Assembly: GCA_937891245.1 (NCBI GenBank)
Contig: CALAGB010000327.1
Span: 1 to 6,784, forward strand
Length of the DNA: 6,784 nucleotides
Direction of reading: 5' to 3'
Source of the DNA: an uncultured Thermomicrobiales bacterium
GTDB lineage: Bacteria > Chloroflexota > Chloroflexia > Thermomicrobiales > Thermomicrobiaceae
Each line of letters begins with the position of its first letter. Position 1 is the stretch's first letter. Shown here piece after piece: positions 5,640-6,784 of the stretch. The position numbers were made by a program, and so were the translations under genes. The notes beneath the pieces were generated by a model that was not told where the DNA came from, searched no databases, and saw nothing but the letters and a program-made list of their open reading frames with translations.

Positions 5640-6784
5640 ATGATCGATACGCAAACCGAGCAGCGCGCCGGTTCAAACGGCGACTTGCAACGCGAAGTGG
5701 CGCGCAGGCGCACCTTCGCCATCATCTCGCACCCGGACGCCGGGAAGACGACGCTGACCGAGAAGCTGCTGCTCTATGGCGGTGCGGTCAATCTGGCCGG
5801 TTCCGTGACGGCCCGCAAGCATCAGCGGCAGACGGCGTCGGACTGGATGGCGCTGGAGCGTGAGCGTGGCATCTCGATCTCATCGACGGTGCTCCAATTC
5901 GATTACCAGGGCTACCGGATCAACCTGCTCGATACACCCGGTCACCAGGATTTCTCGGAAGATACCTACCGCACGTTGACGGCAGCCGATAGCGCCGTGA
6001 TGGTGCTCGACGCGGCGCGCGGTATCGAGCCGCAGACGCTCAAGCTCTTCGAGGTCTGTCGCCTGCAACGTATCCCGATCTTCACCTTCATCAACAAGCT
6101 CGACCGGCCGGCTCGTGATCCGCTCGAACTGCTGGATGAGATCGAACAGACGCTCGGTCTCGCCGTCTGTCCGATGAACTGGCCGATCGGTGATGGTACC
6201 GAGTTCCAGGGTATCTACGATCGCACCGCCGAACAGGTCCACCGCTTCGACCGGACCGAGCACGGCGCCCGCCGCGCGCCGGTGCAGATGGCCGGCATCG
6301 ATGACGTGAAGCTCGACGATCTGATCGGCGCCGCTCCGGCGAGCAAGCTGCGCGAAGCAGTCGAATTGATCGACGTGGCCGGGTTTGAGTTCGATGAAGC
6401 GCGCGTGCTGGCGGGCGAAATGACGCCGGTCTATTTCGGCAGCGCCCTGACCAACTTCGGTGTGCAGCGTTTCCTCGACGACTTCGTCAAGCTTGCCCCT
6501 GCGCCGCGTGACCGTGAGACATCAACAGGTGTCCTGCCGGCCGCGGCCGAAACGTTCTCCGGTTTCGTCTTCAAGGTGCAGGCGAACATGGACCCGCGAC
6601 ACCGCGATCGTGTCGCCTTCCTACGTGTCTGCTCCGGCCGCTTCGAGAAGGATATGGCGGTGCGGCACCTGCGGCTCGGTCGTGAGGTGCGTCTGACCCG
6701 TCCGATGAAGCTTTTCGGGCAGGATCGCGAGGTCGTTGAAGAGGGCTACGCCGGGGATGTCATCGGGCTCATCAATCCGGGGCT
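5640..6784 (+). CDS. prfC: Peptide chain release factor 3 (RF3), 3' end cut by the window edge
   Basis: RF3 is the translational GTPase that recycles RF1 and RF2 from the ribosome after peptide release. 381 codons are visible, out of about 530 in the family. GTPase motifs are in order: G1 SHPDAGKTT (30-38), switch I SDWMALERERGISISSTVLQF (67-87), G3 DTPGHQDFSEDTYRTL (98-113), G4 NKLD (152-155) and G5 GSAL (267-270). The beta-barrel domain II begins at TFSGFVFKVQANMDPRHRDRVAF (305-327). HPDAGKTT plus SDWM and the EDTYRTL continuation separate RF3 from EF-G. ATG 5640 is the only ATG after the in-frame TGA at 5622; its ribosome binding site is weak (AGAG). It appears to be transcribed from its own promoter after the repeat element. 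Missing: the rest of domain II and domain III. Confidence 0.96.
   Translation, partial: MIDTQTEQRAGSNGDLQREVARRRTFAIISHPDAGKTTLTEKLLLYGGAVNLAGSVTARKHQRQTASDWMALERERGISISSTVLQFDYQGYRINLLDTPGHQDFSEDTYRTLTAADSAVMVLDAARGIEPQTLKLFEVCRLQRIPIFTFINKLDRPARDPLELLDEIEQTLGLAVCPMNWPIGDGTEFQGIYDRTAEQVHRFDRTEHGARRAPVQMAGIDDVKLDDLIGAAPASKLREAVELIDVAGFEFDEARVLAGEMTPVYFGSALTNFGVQRFLDDFVKLAPAPRDRETSTGVLPAAAETFSGFVFKVQANMDPRHRDRVAFLRVCSGRFEKDMAVRHLRLGREVRLTRPMKLFGQDREVVEEGYAGDVIGLINPG

Overview
The window is GC-rich (roughly 60% by eye), densely coded bacterial chromosome. A TrmB-family regulator, an LLM-class oxidoreductase of the F420-type branch and dispersed GTCATYCTGAGC-type palindromic repeats together suggest Chloroflexota, possibly Thermomicrobia-like. 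This is an inference from gene content, and no rRNA or other lineage-defining marker is present.

Left third (1-1820): a minus-strand operon reads leftward from a well-formed promoter (TTGACA, 17 bp, TATTCT). It encodes a TrmB-family transcriptional regulator with a four-cysteine cluster, a small four-helix membrane protein built from two copies of a two-helix unit, and a DUF2231 membrane protein that runs off the left edge. The promoter carries three copies of the 7-mer GTAGTAG/CTACTAC: two form a palindrome over the expected transcription start and one abuts the -35 box. This suggests that the regulator controls its own operon. Both membrane proteins carry histidines at motif positions, so a redox, heme or metal function controlled by a cysteine-bearing sensor is a reasonable hypothesis, but it is not shown.

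Middle (1841-4079): a divergent plus-strand gene with a perfect Shine-Dalgarno encodes a cytoplasmic gamma-glutamyltransferase-superfamily Ntn hydrolase. It keeps the catalytic Thr and the Gly-Gly oxyanion pair but appears to lack the residues that hold the gamma-glutamyl group, so a different substrate is likely. It converges on, and overlaps by 4 bp at the stop codons, a minus-strand HdeD/DUF308 six-helix membrane protein.

Right (4080-6784): a plus-strand LLM-class flavin/F420-dependent oxidoreductase is bracketed by two palindromic repeat elements. These contain three copies of one 37-bp unit. A 14-bp perfect palindrome lies just before the gene. A promoter-like sequence and a leader of about 120 nt then precede prfC, peptide chain release factor 3, which runs off the right edge.

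No tRNA, rRNA, CRISPR array, transposase or convincing intrinsic terminator was seen. The most interesting items are the TrmB/membrane-protein operon with its operator, the non-canonical GGT-family enzyme, and the repeat elements.
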